A DNA stretch of 64,000 bases from Pseudomonas frederiksbergensis (GTDB lineage Bacteria > Pseudomonadota > Gammaproteobacteria > Pseudomonadales > Pseudomonadaceae). Below are positions 30,713 to 42,496 of the stretch, in pieces; within the stretch, counting starts at the first letter, position 1; every line of letters begins with the position of its first letter. The position numbers and the translations under genes were made by a program. The DNA lies in NCBI RefSeq assembly GCF_001952935.1, contig NZ_CP018319.1, positions 3,554,001-3,618,000 on the forward strand, written 5' to 3'. The notes under the pieces are model-generated. The model did no database searches. It was given only the letters and a program-made list of their open reading frames with translations, and was not told the origin of the DNA.

Positions 30713-31764
30713 CGTATTGATCATGGCGGGCGGCACCGGTGGCCACGTGTTCCCGGCGCTGGCGTGTGCTCGCGAATTCCAGGCCCGTGGTTACACCGTG
30801 CATTGGCTGGGGACTCCGCGTGGCATCGAGAACGAACTGGTCCCGATGGCCGGCATCGAACTGCATCGGATCAATGCCAGCGGATTGCGTGGCAAGGGCA
30901 AATTGTCCCTGCTCAAGGCCCCATTCATGTTGCTCAAGTCGATCTGGCAGGCACGGGCGATCATTCGCCAGTTGCGGCCGGTGTGTGTCGTCGGCTTTGG
31001 CGGTTATGTGACCGGTCCCGGTGGCGTTGCCGCCAAACTGGCTGGCGTGCCGGTGATCGTTCACGAGCAGAACGCCGTAGCCGGTACCGCCAATCGGTTG
31101 CTGGTGCCGTTGGCCGCCCGAGTCTGTGAAGCGTTCCCCGACACCTTTACTCTGTCGGGCAGCCGTCGGACCACCGGTAACCCGGTGCGCACCGAGCTGT
31201 TCCTCGAAACACCGCGACAGGCTCTGGCCGGTCGCAAGGCGCGTTTGCTGATCCTGGGTGGAAGCCTGGGCGCAGAACCGTTGAACAAGTTGCTGCCTGA
31301 AGCCCTGTCGCAAGTCGCCCCCGACCTGCGCCCGGAAGTGTTTCATCAGGCCGGCAAAAACCACGATGAAGTGACTGCAGAGCGCTATCGCGCGGCTGGC
31401 GTCGAGGCGCAAGTGCAGCCTTTCATCAAAGACATGGCCCACGCCTATGGCTGGGCCGACCTGGTGGTGTGCCGCGCAGGCGCGTTGACCATCAGTGAAC
31501 TGGCCGCCGCCGGTCTGCCCTCGATGCTGGTGCCTTTGCCCCACGCGATCGACGATCACCAGACCCGCAACGCCGATTATTTGGCCCGTGAAGGCGCTGC
31601 CTTCCTGATGCCGCAAAGAACGACTGGCGCAGCGGATCTTGCCGCACGCCTGACAGAGGTCCTGATGCAACCACAACGACTCACCGACATGGCTACCGCG
31701 GCACGCCGCCTGGCCAAACCCGATGCAACCCGTAACGTGGTCGATACCTGCCTGGAGGTGGCCC

Positions 31765-31772
<8 letters not shown>
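30702..31772 (+). CDS. murG: Undecaprenyl-PP-MurNAc-pentapeptide N-acetylglucosaminyltransferase MurG
   Basis: A 356-residue GT-B glycosyltransferase converting lipid I to lipid II on the inner face of the membrane. It has [17 protein letters not shown] (glycine-rich loop, residues 5-21), [27 protein letters not shown] and the donor-site [20 protein letters not shown]. Start ATG 30702 lies inside the ftsW C-terminus (11-base overlap); earlier in-frame sequence belongs to ftsW. Overlaps murC by eight bases. Confidence 0.97.
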
Positions 31773-34178
<2,406 letters not shown>

Positions 34179-34182
34179 GACC

Positions 34183-35052
34183 ATGCAAGGCGCACAGCTG
34201 AGACATCAGCCCTCCGCACCGACCGGCCGCAAGCCGGTACCGCGGGGTGCCAGCCGAATGGTGGCCAAAGAGCCGATGTCTGCGCGCCTGCCGAAAGCCA
34301 ATTTCGGTTTTCTGAAAAGCCTGTTCTGGCCGGTGCTGCTGGTCGCTCTGGGTTTCGGTACTTACGAAGGCGCGCAGCGTTTGTTGCCGTACGCCGACCG
34401 GCCGATCACCAGGATCAACGTGCAGGGCGACCTGAGTTACATCAGCCAGCAAGCAATACAGCAGCGGATCGCCCCGTACGTGGCGTCGAGCTTCTTCACC
34501 ATCGACCTGGCGAGCATGCGTACCGAGCTGGAAACGATGCCATGGATTGCCCACGCCGAAGTGCGTCGGGTGTGGCCGGATCAAGTGGTGATCCGCCTGG
34601 AAGAACAACTGCCAGTGGCCCGTTGGGGCGATGAATCGCTGTTGAACAACCAGGGCCAGGCGTTCACCCCGCGCGAGCTGGCGAACTACGAACACTTGCC
34701 ACAGCTGTTCGGCCCACAACGGGCCCAACAGCAAGTGATGCAGCAATACCAGGTGCTGAGCCAGATGCTCAGGCCGTTGGGCTTCTCGATTGCGCGCCTG
34801 GAATTGCGCGATCGAGGCAGCTGGTTCCTGACCACCGGCGCCGGCAGCGCGGGCCCGGGAATCGAACTGTTGCTGGGACGCGGCAACCTGCTGGAAAAGA
34901 TGCGCCGTTTCATTGCCATCTATGACAAGACGCTTAAAGAACAGATTACGAACATTGCGCGCATCGATCTGCGCTACGCCAACGGCCTCGCTGTTGGCTG
35001 GCGGGAACCTGTAGCGCCCACGACAGCCCAACCCGCTGTCGCGAAGAATTAA
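34183..35052 (+). CDS. ftsQ: Cell division protein FtsQ
   Basis: A 289-residue bitopic division protein. A basic cytoplasmic tail of about 45 residues precedes one membrane helix ([17 protein letters not shown]), then the periplasmic POTRA domain ([35 protein letters not shown]) and the beta domain. It recruits FtsB and FtsL. Start ATG 34183; upstream in-frame sequence belongs to ddlB. Confidence 0.96.
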   Translation: MQGAQLRHQPSAPTGRKPVPRGASRMVAKEPMSARLPKANFGFLKSLFWPVLLVALGFGTYEGAQRLLPYADRPITRINVQGDLSYISQQAIQQRIAPYVASSFFTIDLASMRTELETMPWIAHAEVRRVWPDQVVIRLEEQLPVARWGDESLLNNQGQAFTPRELANYEHLPQLFGPQRAQQQVMQQYQVLSQMLRPLGFSIARLELRDRGSWFLTTGAGSAGPGIELLLGRGNLLEKMRRFIAIYDKTLKEQITNIARIDLRYANGLAVGWREPVAPTTAQPAVAKN

Positions 35053-35066
35053 GAAGAGGCAGGACC

Positions 35067-36326
35067 ATGGCAAACGTGCAAAGCGGCAAAATGATCGTCG
35101 GTCTCGATATCGGCACCTCCAAGGTGGTGGCGCTGGTCGGCGAGGTCTCGGACGACGGCACGCTGGAAATCGTCGGGATCGGTACCCATCCGTCCCGTGG
35201 CCTGAAGAAAGGCGTGGTGGTGAACATCGAGTCCACCGTGCAATCGATCCAGCGCGCGATCGAAGAGGCGCAGCTGATGGCTGGTTGCCGCATTCACTCG
35301 GCGTTCGTCGGCGTGGCCGGCAATCACATCCGCAGCCTGAACTCCCACGGCATCGTGGCGATTCGTGATCGCGAAGTCAGCTCCGCCGACCTGGAACGAG
35401 TGCTCGACGCCGCCCAGGCTGTAGCAATCCCGGCTGACCAGCGCGTGCTGCACACCCTGCCGCAGGATTACGTGATCGATAACCAGGAAGGCGTTCGTGA
35501 GCCTCTGGGCATGTCGGGTGTACGCCTGGAAGCCAAGGTCCACGTGGTCACCTGCGCCGTCAACGCCGCACAGAACATTGAAAAATGCGTGCGTCGGTGC
35601 GGCCTGGAAATCGACGACATCATTCTCGAGCAGCTGGCTTCGGCCTACTCGGTCCTGACCGACGACGAGAAAGAGCTGGGCGTGTGCCTGGTGGACATCG
35701 GTGGCGGCACCACCGACATCGCGATCTTCACTGAAGGCGCGATCCGTCACACCGCAGTGATCCCGATTGCGGGCGACCAGGTGACCAACGACATCGCCAT
35801 GGCGTTGCGCACCCCGACCCAGTACGCCGAAGAAATCAAGATTCGCTACGCCTGCGCCCTGGCCAAACTGGCCGGTGCCGGTGAAACCATCAAGGTCCCA
35901 AGTGTCGGCGACCGTCCACCGCGCGAGCTGTCCCGTCAGGCCCTGGCCGAAGTGGTCGAGCCGCGTTACGACGAGCTGTTCACGCTGATCCAGGCCGAAC
36001 TGCGTCGCAGTGGCTACGAAGACCTGATCCCGGCCGGCATCGTGCTGACCGGTGGTACGTCGAAGATGGAAGGCGCAGTCGAACTGGCCGAAGAAATCTT
36101 CCACATGCCGGTGCGCCTGGGCGTGCCGCATGGCGTCAAGGGCCTGGACGACGTGGTCCGCAACCCGATTTATTCCACTGGCGTTGGCCTGTTGATGTAC
36201 GGCCTGCAGAAGCAGTCCGACGGGATTTCCTTCTCGGGCATCAGCAGCCGCGACAGCTACAGCAATGAAGAACCGAAAGCCGCCTTGCTCGATCGCATCA
36301 AGAGCTGGGTACAAGGCAACTTCTAA
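35067..36326 (+). CDS. ftsA: Cell division protein FtsA
   Basis: A 419-residue actin-like ATPase that anchors FtsZ to the membrane. It has the phosphate-1 motif IVGLDIGTSKVVALVGE, the extra 1C domain, the phosphate-2 motif CLVDIGGGTTDIAIFTEGA, and GIVLTGGTSKMEG. The C-terminus LLDRIKSWVQGNF is the amphipathic membrane-targeting helix. AAGAGGCAGG precedes the start. Confidence 0.98.
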   Translation: MANVQSGKMIVGLDIGTSKVVALVGEVSDDGTLEIVGIGTHPSRGLKKGVVVNIESTVQSIQRAIEEAQLMAGCRIHSAFVGVAGNHIRSLNSHGIVAIRDREVSSADLERVLDAAQAVAIPADQRVLHTLPQDYVIDNQEGVREPLGMSGVRLEAKVHVVTCAVNAAQNIEKCVRRCGLEIDDIILEQLASAYSVLTDDEKELGVCLVDIGGGTTDIAIFTEGAIRHTAVIPIAGDQVTNDIAMALRTPTQYAEEIKIRYACALAKLAGAGETIKVPSVGDRPPRELSRQALAEVVEPRYDELFTLIQAELRRSGYEDLIPAGIVLTGGTSKMEGAVELAEEIFHMPVRLGVPHGVKGLDDVVRNPIYSTGVGLLMYGLQKQSDGISFSGISSRDSYSNEEPKAALLDRIKSWVQGNF

Positions 36327-36421
36327 CGAAGCAGATTCAAGCGACAAGTTTCAAGCGGCAAGCGGTAAAAGCAGCAAAACGCAGTAGGCGAAAAAACTAG
36401 AGAAATGAAAGGAGAGGGAAA

Positions 36422-37615
36422 ATGTTCGAACTCGTAGACAACATCCCCGCAAGCCCGGTTATTAAAGTTATCGGTGTTGGCGGAGGCGGCGGCAACGCCG
36501 TCAACCACATGGTCAAGAGCAACATTGAAGGCGTTGAATTCATCTGCGCCAACACTGATGCCCAAGCGCTGAAAAGCATCGGCGCGCGGACCATCCTGCA
36601 ACTGGGCACCGGCGTGACCAAAGGTCTCGGCGCTGGCGCCAACCCTGAAGTAGGTCGTCAGGCCGCTCTCGAAGATCGCGAGCGCATTGCCGAAGTCCTG
36701 CAGGGCACCAATATGGTGTTCATCACCACTGGCATGGGCGGTGGTACCGGTACCGGTGCTGCGCCGATCATTGCTGAAGTGGCCAAGGAAATGGGGATTC
36801 TCACCGTTGCGGTGGTGACTCGTCCGTTCCCGTTCGAAGGTCGCAAGCGCATGCAGATCGCCGATGAAGGCATCCGTCTGCTGTCTGAAAGCGTCGACTC
36901 GTTGATCACCATTCCCAACGAGAAGCTGCTGACCATCCTTGGCAAGGACGCAAGCCTGCTGTCCGCATTCGCCAAGGCCGACGATGTACTGGCCGGTGCC
37001 GTTCGCGGTATCTCCGACATCATCAAGCGTCCGGGCATGATCAACGTCGACTTTGCCGACGTGCGTACCGTGATGAGCGAAATGGGCATGGCGATGATGG
37101 GCACTGGCTGCGCCAGCGGTCCGAACCGTGCACGTGAGGCCACCGAAGCGGCCATTCGCAACCCATTGCTGGAAGACGTGAACCTGCAAGGTGCACGCGG
37201 CATCCTGGTGAACATCACCGCCGGTCCTGACCTGTCCCTGGGTGAGTACTCCGACGTGGGTAGCATCATCGAAGCTTTCGCTTCCGAGCACGCGATGGTC
37301 AAGGTCGGTACCGTTATCGATCCGGACATGCGCGACGAGCTGCACGTAACAGTAGTAGCCACTGGTTTGGGCGCAAAAATCGAGAAGCCTGTAAAGGTCA
37401 TCGACAACACCATGCACACGTCCGTGGCTTCGCAGCCGCAGCAACAAGCGCCTTCGCGTCAGGAAGCGCCTGCTGTGAACTACCGTGATCTGGACCGTCC
37501 GACCGTCATGCGCAACCAGGCTCAGGCCGGTGCTGCGACTGCCGCGAAGATGAATCCGCAAGATGATCTGGACTACCTGGACATCCCGGCTTTCCTGCGT
37601 CGTCAGGCCGATTGA
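36422..37615 (+). CDS. ftsZ: Cell division protein FtsZ
   Basis: A 397-residue tubulin-like GTPase that forms the division ring. It has IKVIGVGGGGGNAVNHMV, the tubulin signature GMGGGTGTGAAPIIAEVAKE, the T7 loop with NVDFADVRTVM, and the conserved C-terminal peptide DDLDYLDIPAFLRRQAD that binds FtsA and ZipA. A disordered Gln/Ala-rich linker spans about 320-380. A very strong Shine-Dalgarno (AAAGGAGAGGG) and a 95-base gap after ftsA, larger than elsewhere in the cluster, suggest separate or enhanced expression. Confidence 0.99.
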   Translation: MFELVDNIPASPVIKVIGVGGGGGNAVNHMVKSNIEGVEFICANTDAQALKSIGARTILQLGTGVTKGLGAGANPEVGRQAALEDRERIAEVLQGTNMVFITTGMGGGTGTGAAPIIAEVAKEMGILTVAVVTRPFPFEGRKRMQIADEGIRLLSESVDSLITIPNEKLLTILGKDASLLSAFAKADDVLAGAVRGISDIIKRPGMINVDFADVRTVMSEMGMAMMGTGCASGPNRAREATEAAIRNPLLEDVNLQGARGILVNITAGPDLSLGEYSDVGSIIEAFASEHAMVKVGTVIDPDMRDELHVTVVATGLGAKIEKPVKVIDNTMHTSVASQPQQQAPSRQEAPAVNYRDLDRPTVMRNQAQAGAATAAKMNPQDDLDYLDIPAFLRRQAD

Positions 37616-37691
37616 TGGAATGTATCAGGGCTATGAAGGTGATTGGTGTTCAGCAAAGGTCTGGTCTGCTATCATCGCCAGCCTTTGTTGA

Positions 37692-38639
<948 letters not shown>

Positions 38640-38660
38640 GTAAAAACCTCTCTAGTTTTT

Positions 38661-38688
38661 AAAGGCTACCTTCGGGTGGCCTTTTTTT
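38661..38688 (+). terminator. Terminator of lpxC and the dcw cluster
   Basis: A 10-bp stem (38661-38670 with 38675-38684 region; AAAGGCTACC/GGTGGCCTTT, one G-T pair) with TTCG tetraloop and a T7 run. Confidence 0.92.
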
Positions 38689-38722
38689 ATGCCTGGAAAG
38701 TCGATCGTTCCCACGCATTGCG

Positions 38723-38757
38723 ATGATCGTTCCCACGCTCCGCGTGGGAACGATCAT
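38723..38757. repeat. REP palindrome at the end of the diguanylate cyclase gene
   Basis: A near-perfect palindrome with core GTTCCCACGCTCCGCGTGGG flanked by GATC-containing arms, preceded by a partial copy at 38705-38719 (CGTTCCCACGCATTG). The stop codon of the minus-strand cyclase gene (38754-38756) lies in its right arm. A related but longer copy is at 42253-42363. Confidence 0.8.
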
Positions 38758-40247
38758 CCTGCGACTACCCGATTACGCCCACTTTCCTTGGCCTGATACA
38801 GCGCCTTGTCCGCTGCAAACAATAGCTGTTCGAGACTGATGTCGGTGGAGGTGGTCCAGGTGCTGATACCGATACTGACAGTAATCGGCGACTCGGCACC
38901 TGCCACCCGCGGCAACTGCTCTACGGTCGCGCGGATGTGTTCGGCAATCTGTTGTGCACCCTGGCTGTCGGTTTCCGCGAGAATCACCGAAAACTCCTCA
39001 CCGCCATAACGGGCGACCAGGTCAGCGGGTCGTCTCACATTGTCGGCGATCACCTTGGCCACCGAGCGCAACGCATCATCGCCAGCCTGATGCCCATGAC
39101 GATCGTTGAACGCCTTGAAATGGTCGGCATCTATCATCAGCAGCGACAAAGGCTGGCCGGAACGTTGAGCGCGGAACCACTCATGCCGCAGCACCTGATC
39201 CAGCGTTCGGCGGTTGGCCAGGCCGGTCAAGGGATCGGTGGCCGCCAGTTGCGCCAGTTCCTGTTCGGCGTGGTGGCGCAGGCGCAGTTCGCGGCTGAGC
39301 AGCCAGGTCAGCCAGAGCAAGCCGATGCACAGCGCCATCGTCGCAACGCTAACCACCACCGCCGTGCGCTTCCACGAGGCAAACACTTCATCACTGGACA
39401 GCGCAACGATGACGATCAACGGCAAGTTGCCAACCTTGGAGAACGTGTACAGGCGTTTGTCCTTATAGCGGCTTGAAACACCGGTGAAGCTGCCGTCGAC
39501 TTCTTTGACGATGCGCTGGAAGTTGGGACGGTTGCTGAAGTCCTTGCCAATCAGCTCCTCGGCCAAGCGGGGCTCCTGGGCCAGAAGAATCCCGTCCGAG
39601 CTGATCAGGTTGACCGAGCTGTCACGACCGATGCTCAAGCTGTTGAACAGTTGATCGAAATAACTCAAGCGCATGGCGGCTTCGGCCACGCCAAGAAATT
39701 CGCCCTGTGAGCCGCTGATTCGGCGACTGAAGCTGATTCGCCATTCATGTTCAGGTTGTCTGGAGCGGAAAGGACGGCTGATGAGCATGCTTGGGTCGCG
39801 ATTGTTCACGTGCGACTGAAAGTATTCGCGGTCAGCAAAATTGCCCTTTCTGGGGTCTACCGAGGCCGAGTCGGCGATCACGTCGCCCTTGTTGTCCAGC
39901 AACAAAATGTCGCCCTTGTACGGCGCGGCAGTGGCGCGGTCAAACAAGGCCAGGTGTCGGATGGTAGGGGAAACGTTCTTGAGGTCTTCACGCTGGGAGG
40001 CGGCGATCAAGCCGAGCAAGGACAGGTCATAGAGTTCGACATTGCGCAGCACGTCGGCGTCGATCAGTTGCACGATGTTGGTTGCTGCACGAGTGGCCGA
40101 CTGTTCAGCATTGGCGCGTTCGCGAATGAGCAGGAACGCGACGATGCTCAATATCGCAATCACCAACAGCAAACTGCCGAGAACCAGGAGCCGCTCCGAT
40201 CGCGTCGACCGGACCGGGTGGTGAGATGTCGCACTGCTCACACTCAT
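38754..40247 (-). CDS. Membrane diguanylate cyclase with periplasmic Cache sensor domain
   Basis: A 497-residue signalling protein. Two membrane segments (about 20-42 and 295-318) enclose a dCache-like periplasmic sensor (containing PYKGDILLLDNKGDVIADS, ADREYFQSHVNN and LGVAEAAMRLSYFDQLFNSL). A GGDEF domain follows (ATDPLTGLANRRTLDQVL onward). The active site is GGEEF at 415-419, and the inhibitory I-site RPAD is present five residues before it (406-409), so it should be active and feedback-inhibited by cyclic-di-GMP. It therefore probably regulates attachment or motility in response to a small ligand. It stands alone between lpxC and the porin. Confidence 0.93.
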   Translation of the reverse strand: MSVSSATSHHPVRSTRSERLLVLGSLLLVIAILSIVAFLLIRERANAEQSATRAATNIVQLIDADVLRNVELYDLSLLGLIAASQREDLKNVSPTIRHLALFDRATAAPYKGDILLLDNKGDVIADSASVDPRKGNFADREYFQSHVNNRDPSMLISRPFRSRQPEHEWRISFSRRISGSQGEFLGVAEAAMRLSYFDQLFNSLSIGRDSSVNLISSDGILLAQEPRLAEELIGKDFSNRPNFQRIVKEVDGSFTGVSSRYKDKRLYTFSKVGNLPLIVIVALSSDEVFASWKRTAVVVSVATMALCIGLLWLTWLLSRELRLRHHAEQELAQLAATDPLTGLANRRTLDQVLRHEWFRAQRSGQPLSLLMIDADHFKAFNDRHGHQAGDDALRSVAKVIADNVRRPADLVARYGGEEFSVILAETDSQGAQQIAEHIRATVEQLPRVAGAESPITVSIGISTWTTSTDISLEQLLFAADKALYQAKESGRNRVVAG

Positions 40248-40348
40248 GGTTCTACTTCTGCTAATGAGGCGTTATTAAAGTGTTTTGCAAGACTCAGGCA
40301 GAATCCCGGAAACCATTTGCGTTCGGTGCGCCTGTATAAATCCCGAGT

Positions 40349-40380
40349 AAAAAAAAGGCCAGCAAAACATGCTGGCCTTT
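40349..40380 (-). terminator. Terminator of the OprD-type porin gene
   Basis: A perfect 10-bp stem (40354-40363 with 40371-40380, AAAGGCCAGC/GCTGGCCTTT), continued by T residues on the minus strand. Confidence 0.88.
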
Positions 40381-40393
40381 TGCTTATTGAAGC

Positions 40394-41713
40394 TTAGAAG
40401 ACATTGAGCGGGTAGTCGACGATCACCCGGTATTCATCGGTGTCCTGATCCAGCGCGCCATAGCCGTTGCCTCCACGGTTGGTCGCCCATTGCAGGCGCA
40501 GCGCCAGGTTTTTGGCCTTGCCGCCCTGAACCACGTAGTTGAGGTCGATGTCACGTTCCCAGTGCCTGGCGTGTTTGCCGTCAGCGCTGTACCACGAGGC
40601 ATAACCTGGACTGTCCGGATCGACCTTGGTCAGGTCCAGTTCACCTCGGGAGTAAGAGACCGCCGAGGTCAGGCCGGGGAGGCCGAGTCCGACAAAGTCG
40701 TAGGCGTACTTGAGTTTCCATGAGCGTTCGTTCGGGCCGTTGAAGTCCGAATACTGCTGGGAGTTGTCGAGGTAGACGCTGTCGCCCTGGCTGATGTAGT
40801 CGAACGGTGTGTTGCCGTTGACCCGCTGATAGGCCGCGGTAACGCTGTGATCGCCAACCCCCACGGTGAAATGCAGGCTGTAGGTGTTGTTGTCGATGTG
40901 GCCCAGCAGCGCATCGCCGGTGTCTTGCGTGTGATAGGCATGCAGACCGGGGTTGAGGCTGACCCGATCGTTCAATGCGTAGGTGTAATCCAGGTCGTAG
41001 TAATACTGGTTCCAGATGTCCTTGAGTTCGGAAGCATAGACGCTGCTGGTCAACCCCGGCAGGCCGCTCCAGGCCACGCCGGCCCAATTCAGGTGCTTAC
41101 TTTCGTCACCGTCGGCCAGGCTGCCGTAGGACGTGCCGATTCGGGTGTGTCCACTCTGGTTGTAAGGCTTGGTGAAACTCGCCTGGCCACCTTCGATCAT
41201 CCAGCCGTCAAAACGGTGGTTGGTCAGGCTGACGCCGCGAAAGGTCTGGGGCAGCATGCGGGTTTCGCCGCCGGCGATCACCGGGTTGGCGAGAAACAAG
41301 TCACCGGCCTTCAGTTCGGTATCGTAGGCACGCATTTTCAGCGTGCCCCCCGCCGTCGAGAACGAGCCCGGCGCTTTGCCGTTGCCATCGCTGACCGGCA
41401 GGATGCTCGAGCCATCGGTACCGCCACCGCCGTCGAGCTTGAGCCCGAGCATCGCATGGGCGTCAACGCCGAAACCGACGGCGCCTTGGGTGTAGCCCGA
41501 TTCGAAGAGGCCAAGGAAACCCTGGCCCCATTCAATGTTGTCGTCCGTCTGCTGCAGGCGGTTGCGGTTCATGTAGTAGTTACGGGCGTTGAGGTTGAGG
41601 CTCGATCCTTCAACGAAACCTTCGGCGTTTGAGTCGTCTGCGGCGTGAGCAACAGGCGTCACCGTTGCAGCGATTGCAATGAACAACGGGCTGAATCTGA
41701 GAGGGAAACGCAC
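40394..41713 (-). CDS. OprD-family outer-membrane porin
   Basis: A 439-residue OprD-type specific porin. The signal peptide is [24 protein letters not shown]. The mature part starts with [19 protein letters not shown] and [30 protein letters not shown] (read [13 protein letters not shown]), includes [24 protein letters not shown], and ends on the aromatic beta strand [10 protein letters not shown], as usual for 18-strand barrels. Members take up basic amino acids, dipeptides, aromatic acids or other small solutes; the substrate cannot be assigned. The start is GTG 41713 with AGGAG upstream. A monocistronic gene with its own terminator. Confidence 0.94.
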   Translation of the reverse strand: MRFPLRFSPLFIAIAATVTPVAHAADDSNAEGFVEGSSLNLNARNYYMNRNRLQQTDDNIEWGQGFLGLFESGYTQGAVGFGVDAHAMLGLKLDGGGGTDGSSILPVSDGNGKAPGSFSTAGGTLKMRAYDTELKAGDLFLANPVIAGGETRMLPQTFRGVSLTNHRFDGWMIEGGQASFTKPYNQSGHTRIGTSYGSLADGDESKHLNWAGVAWSGLPGLTSSVYASELKDIWNQYYYDLDYTYALNDRVSLNPGLHAYHTQDTGDALLGHIDNNTYSLHFTVGVGDHSVTAAYQRVNGNTPFDYISQGDSVYLDNSQQYSDFNGPNERSWKLKYAYDFVGLGLPGLTSAVSYSRGELDLTKVDPDSPGYASWYSADGKHARHWERDIDLNYVVQGGKAKNLALRLQWATNRGGNGYGALDQDTDEYRVIVDYPLNVF

Positions 41714-41814
41714 TAGCGGTAAAGCTCCTTGGATGAACTAAGAACCTCATTGTCTTGAGACTCAGGATGTTTCTTGTTAGGGAAGACGAACTAAAACTGT
41801 TTTAAACCACAACG

Positions 41815-41841
41815 AAAAAAAGCCGCTGATAGCAGCGGCTT
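41815..41841 (-). terminator. Terminator of the small secreted-protein gene
   Basis: The stem AGCCGCT/AGCGGCT (41821-41827 with 41834-41840 region) is followed on the minus strand by T7. It lies 67 bases past the stop at 41908. Confidence 0.85.
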
Positions 41842-41907
41842 GAAGACAACTTTTCAAAGGAAAGAGCCGATGAAAAGTGTCGAGGGAAACAGAGCGATAT
41901 TGAACAA

Positions 41908-42132
41908 TCAGCTTTCTTTCTCAATCGGTGGTCGGGCCTGAGTGCTCGACGCTTGAGGGGTTTGCGCAGCTTCCTGAGCCTTGGCCGTCATTTCGTTGTG
42001 AGTCTGTTCGAATGCAGCCGCGCGTGCGGAGTTTTGCGCGACGAACGTCTGCGACTCTTCAGCGATGGCGAACGGAGACAGAAACAAAGAGGACAAAACG
42101 AAAGCGCTGGCAATACCCATAGTGTTGGACAT
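41908..42132 (-). CDS. Small secreted protein of unknown function
   Basis: A 74-residue protein I do not recognise. It has a signal peptide (MSNTMGIASAFVLSSLFLSPFAIA, cleavage before EES) and a short mature part of about 50 residues rich in Ala, Gln, Thr and Glu, with no cysteine and no obvious fold. I chose ATG 42132, which has AAGAAGG eight bases upstream, over 42156. Its own terminator supports it being a real gene. Similar small periplasmic proteins occur beside OprD porins in Pseudomonas, but no role is known to me. Confidence 0.7.
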   Translation of the reverse strand: MSNTMGIASAFVLSSLFLSPFAIAEESQTFVAQNSARAAAFEQTHNEMTAKAQEAAQTPQASSTQARPPIEKES

Positions 42133-42252
42133 CTTTAAAACCTTCTTGCTTGGCAAGTGCTGTTTGGTGCGGCAAAGATAAGGGGGATTGGCGAGGGGAA
42201 AAAGAGCGGATTCATGAAAGGACTGTTGCGCTTAAGGCAACAGTTGACCACC

Positions 42253-42363
42253 GATCGTTCCCACGCTCTGCATGGGAATGCCTCAACGGACGCTCCGCGT
42301 TCGGCTTGGAATGGGACGCGGAGCGTCCCTGGCTGCATTCCCACGCGGAGCGTGGGAACGATC
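42253..42363. repeat. Large nested inverted repeat (REPIN-type)
   Basis: Outer arms 42253-42281 and 42335-42363 are inverted copies with two or three mismatches, each itself a GTTCCCACGC...GTGGGAA hairpin. Inside, GACGCTCCGCGTT (about 42288-42301) pairs with GACGCGGAGCGTC (about 42315-42327). The unit is the same REP family as 38723-38757. The surrounding stretch 42133-42496 contains no credible gene. Confidence 0.8.
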
Positions 42364-42496
42364 ATTTGGCGGGGGCAGACCGGGAGATGGATACCGAAGG
42401 TATTCATGCCGTGATCACTGCGCACAAACACATCCCCGCCGTGAATCAGCGCAATGGCCTTGACGTCTTCGATAAGAAGAACGCGAATGACCCGCC

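Noticed and set aside
36327..36421. CAAGCGGCAAG-like short repeats between ftsA and ftsZ, considered as a regulatory repeat array
   Set aside because: The units are imperfect and few; only the strong ftsZ ribosome site is supportable.
38701..38760. Possible CRISPR-like repeat
   Set aside because: The repeated GTTCCCACGC units are palindromic REP elements without regular spacers or cas genes.
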